Source: JAOAFZ01 sp964407325
GTDB taxonomy: Bacteria; Patescibacteriota; Microgenomatia; UBA1406; GWC2-37-13
Assembly: GCA_964407325.1 (NCBI GenBank)
Contig: CAYOVA010000027.1
Location: 1-17,756 of the forward strand
Direction of reading: 5' to 3'
Length of the DNA stretch: 17,756 nt
The first letter of the stretch is position 1. Every line of letters begins with the position of its first letter. A program made the position numbers and the translations under genes. Below the pieces are notes generated by a model, which was not told the DNA's origin, made no database searches, and was given only the letters and a program-made list of their open reading frames with translations. This document shows, in pieces, positions 15,555-17,756 of the stretch.

Positions 15555-15583
15555 TTGCGGATCCTATTCAGGGATGGTATAGT
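15555..15583 (+). promoter_or_regulatory. Predicted promoter of the pseudopilin-propeller gene
   Basis: The -35-like TTGCGG (15555-15560) is followed by a 17-nt spacer and an extended -10, TGGTATAGT (15575-15583; hexamer TATAGT at 15578-15583). Transcription would start near 15590, about 5 nt before the ATG at 15595. It begins directly after the TAA of the pyruvyl transferase gene. Confidence 0.6.
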
Positions 15584-15594
15584 GATGTAGTACT

Positions 15595-17346
15595 ATGTCG
15601 TCTTATAGAAAAGCCTTTACCATGGTTGAGATTCTTATTGTTCTTGCGATAATTGCAACTTTGGTAATTGTCCCCGTTATTTCCTACGCAGTGGTGAATA
15701 AAAATGCCCGTGATACAAGAAGAAAACAAGACGTTGACAAGGTTACTGCTGCCTTACAGCAATATAGAAATGAAGTCGGGAAATACCCAGATACTACCTA
15801 TGAGGGGCTTGATGACTTTCTTGTTCCTAAGTTTTTATCTTCTTTACCTGAGGATCCAATGTCAGGGAACGCCCCCTCCGGATACCAATACCGTGTTGAG
15901 TCCAATGGAATTTCCTTTGCGTTGTATACTTCACTGGAAAATCAGGTGGGAGGTAATAGGGAGGTATATAGTAGTACACCAAAAGGAACGACGATAATAA
16001 CAGGCGTCCCACCGGTTCCAACGGCATATGTAACACCGGGCGGAAGCACATTGCCTTCAGTTACACCTCAAAGAACTCCAACGGCCACTCCCCCAGTGGC
16101 ACCCGGGACATCAGGTTATTTGTCAAGTATTTCACCCGGGGGGACTGCACAGAAGGGAGCAATCTTGGCGAATGCAGGTGGAGGAAGCTATATTATTGCA
16201 GGATTGATTTTAGATGGTTTACAAAAGGCATACTTGGCAAAAGTGTCATCAACCGGAGTACTGGATTGGACAAAGAAAGTGGATGCAATGAGTGATATTA
16301 ATATGGTATCTCAAGTAACCGGAGGTTATGTTGCTGTGGGACAATTGGCTGATGACGCTGTCATTACTTTTTTTGACAGTAGCGGGACTATTGATTGGAC
16401 AAATACGCTATCAGAAGGGACAACCCAAGTAGTATTTACAGCAGTTAAGGAAGTAAGTGGTGAAATAGTGGCAACGGGGTACACCTCCAGAGGGGTTAAT
16501 CTTACGGCCATGGTAATTGCAAAATATAGTCGTGACGGAACATTGCTGGTAAAAAGGGAGGTACGCCATGTTGCAAATACCCAGAATTTTACTCCGTACG
16601 ATATTATTGGGACTACAAGCGGTTTTGCTGTAGTGGGAACGCATCGAGATAGTACGAATAACTTTCAAGGATTTTTTATTGACATAACACAGGATGCATT
16701 AACGGTAAATAAGGTTATGTTCTATGGCGGAAGCGGGAATGAGTATTTAACAGGCATTGTAAGCGATGGAAGCGGTTACTTAGTGTCAGGATATACTTCC
16801 TCATACGGAGCGGGGAATAACGATGGTTGGTTGTTGTCATTGTCTTCAGATGGTACATTAGGTGCATCGCGAGTAATTGGGGGGACAGGAGATGACAACT
16901 TCCAGGGTATCGTCAAAACTTCAGACGGGATTTTTCTTTCGGGTAGGTCAAATTCATATAGTGATAGAGGAGGCACCGATTACGGTAATGATGGGTGGGT
17001 AGTAAAAATGTCTTCTATTTCTAATGGTGAATGGGTAAGAACAGTAGGAGGGACAGGAAATGATGGACTTACCGATATTGCTGTAATTTCAGGAAATCTA
17101 ATAAATACAGGATACTTCTCCCAAAGTGTAGCAGATATACGTTTCCTTGTAAGTAAAATGAGCCTGGATGGGTCTATCCCAAGTTGTAATAACGTATTCT
17201 CTCCGGTATTTTCCGGAGCAAATCAGGTAGGATCATCTCTTGATGTAACTTCTTCTTACCGGTCATACTCGTATTCCACAGGAAGCGGTGCAACCGCCAT
17301 ATTACCGGTATCAACGGCAGGCTCTATAGCAAATAGCTGCAATTAA
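15595..17346 (+). CDS. Type IV pseudopilin-like protein fused to a beta-propeller
   Basis: This 583-residue protein has three parts. Residues 1-115 are a pseudopilin: a short leader MSSYRKA, then FTMVEILIVLAIIATLVIV with the conserved Glu at mature position 5 (Glu12), a hydrophobic helix to about 33, and a small head containing RRKQDVDKV and YRNEVGKYPD. The residue before the cut is Ala7 instead of the usual Gly. Residues about 136-175 are a Pro/Thr/Ser/Gly linker. Residues about 188-530 hold roughly seven repeats of 45-55 residues with the pattern GIV.tsdG.flsGyt.......DgWl.kls.dG......iGGtGdD, best seen at 376-435, 437-490 and 492-528, and consistent with a seven-bladed propeller. Cys531 and Cys582 could close the C-terminal tail. 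It is probably a surface or pilus-tip protein that binds a ligand; this is inference. It has its own promoter. Confidence 0.85.
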   Translation: MSSYRKAFTMVEILIVLAIIATLVIVPVISYAVVNKNARDTRRKQDVDKVTAALQQYRNEVGKYPDTTYEGLDDFLVPKFLSSLPEDPMSGNAPSGYQYRVESNGISFALYTSLENQVGGNREVYSSTPKGTTIITGVPPVPTAYVTPGGSTLPSVTPQRTPTATPPVAPGTSGYLSSISPGGTAQKGAILANAGGGSYIIAGLILDGLQKAYLAKVSSTGVLDWTKKVDAMSDINMVSQVTGGYVAVGQLADDAVITFFDSSGTIDWTNTLSEGTTQVVFTAVKEVSGEIVATGYTSRGVNLTAMVIAKYSRDGTLLVKREVRHVANTQNFTPYDIIGTTSGFAVVGTHRDSTNNFQGFFIDITQDALTVNKVMFYGGSGNEYLTGIVSDGSGYLVSGYTSSYGAGNNDGWLLSLSSDGTLGASRVIGGTGDDNFQGIVKTSDGIFLSGRSNSYSDRGGTDYGNDGWVVKMSSISNGEWVRTVGGTGNDGLTDIAVISGNLINTGYFSQSVADIRFLVSKMSLDGSIPSCNNVFSPVFSGANQVGSSLDVTSSYRSYSYSTGSGATAILPVSTAGSIANSCN

Positions 17347-17372
17347 AATCGTACAGGAAGTAAGAAAATTCA

Positions 17373-17756
17373 TTATAAAAATACTACCAGTAGATATAGC
17401 ATGAATCCTGCTACTCCATTTGCCAGTGGAAACTTCCAGTAAATATCATCTATAGCGGTCTGTGGTTTTAACAGCAGATAAGCCGGGACGAGTGCATACA
17501 AGAGAAGAAATGACAACACAAGATAGTAAGATGCACTAAGTATCCCACAGAGAAGCCAAAGTATAAAGCATACCAATAAGCTGTTTCTTATTCCTAACTG
17601 GGTAGCGGTAGTGCGAAGATGCGCCCGTTTATCTGCTTCTATATCCGGAATTGCTGAAAACAAATGCATTGCTGTTGTCCAGCAGATTATTGCGAGGACT
17701 AAAAATACAGGCAAACTGGTATTAGTAAGTTGGTAAACTGCAATAAAGCCGGGGAA
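17373..17756 (-). CDS. UbiA-family prenyltransferase, C-terminal part (5' end beyond window)
   Basis: The frame is open to the right edge, so the N-terminus with the first Asp-rich motif is missing; about 127 residues are visible. The segment HLFSAIPDIEADKRAHLRTT and the following ATQLG hold the second Asp-rich site (D-x3-D, with DIEADKR) of membrane aromatic or isoprenoid prenyltransferases. The IPDIEAD...RTTAT..G form is closest to what I recall of lycopene elongase-type and archaeal-like UbiA proteins. Three to four membrane helices follow, ending GFMLYLLVVFL. The family moves a prenyl chain onto an acceptor within the membrane. A link to the glycan locus is unclear, and it may belong to a separate lipid or pigment pathway. 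It converges on the pseudopilin gene, with 26 nt between stops and no visible terminator. Confidence 0.8.
   Translation of the reverse strand, partial: FPGFIAVYQLTNTSLPVFLVLAIICWTTAMHLFSAIPDIEADKRAHLRTTATQLGIRNSLLVCFILWLLCGILSASYYLVLSFLLLYALVPAYLLLKPQTAIDDIYWKFPLANGVAGFMLYLLVVFL

Noticed and set aside
16326..16976. Minus-strand open frames within the propeller gene
   Set aside because: They are explained by repeat-rich coding sequence on the plus strand and have no features of their own.
1..17756. CRISPR array, tRNA, rRNA, insertion sequence or phage genes
   Set aside because: I looked for regular repeat-spacer patterns, cloverleaf-like sequences and transposase motifs and found none; the intergenic space is very small.

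Overview
The window comes from an AT-rich bacterial genome and is mostly a cell-surface polysaccharide locus. I infer a Patescibacteria (CPR) member, possibly Microgenomates-like. The inference rests on compact overlapping genes, a type IV pseudopilin whose N-terminal half (ARDTRRKQDVDKV...QYRNEVGKYPD) has the style common in that group, a large DUF2206-like membrane protein, and an archaeal-looking UbiA protein. TGA is a true stop here, because six junctions use it in an ATGA overlap; this argues against code-25 lineages such as Gracilibacteria. No marker gene is present, so the placement is tentative.

Layout. (1) Positions 1-11538, minus strand: one tightly packed probable operon read right to left. 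It starts with a one-TM protein carrying a DUF1616-like external domain, followed by a polyprenyl-phosphate sugar transferase-like GT2, a GT4, an SDR nucleotide-sugar epimerase, a GT4, a GT4 broken by a 100-N assembly gap, a 760-residue multi-pass GT-C/DUF2206-like protein, a GT4, a membrane acyltransferase (family 3), another GT4, and a GT2 that runs off the left edge. (2) 11539-11690: intergenic stretch with a promoter, a direct repeat and a small palindrome. (3) 11691-13241, minus: membrane-anchored GH39-like glycoside hydrolase. (4) 13277-15554, plus: a GT4 and a polysaccharide pyruvyl transferase, divergent from the hydrolase across only 35 bp. (5) 15595-17346, plus: a pseudopilin fused through a Pro/Thr linker to what looks like a seven-bladed beta-propeller. 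(6) 17373-17756, minus: C-terminal part of a UbiA-family prenyltransferase that enters from the right edge.

How the genes may work together (inference). The epimerase makes a nucleotide sugar. The GT2 protein at 10354-11061 would charge a polyprenyl phosphate, the cytoplasmic GT4 and GT2 enzymes assemble a glycan, and the GT-C-like protein may add or transfer sugars outside the membrane. Acyl and pyruvyl groups decorate the product. The anchored glycosidase may trim it, as PslG does in the Pseudomonas Psl system. No initiating phosphoglycosyl transferase, Wzx flippase, Wzy polymerase or ABC exporter is visible, so the system is incomplete within this window.

A recurrent feature is that each transcription unit seems to start with a -10 box only 5-12 nt before the start codon. 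That suggests leaderless or nearly leaderless mRNAs. Some operon-internal genes keep a Shine-Dalgarno sequence, the clearest being AGGAGG before the gene at 7100-8257. I found no tRNA, rRNA, CRISPR array, insertion sequence or phage gene.
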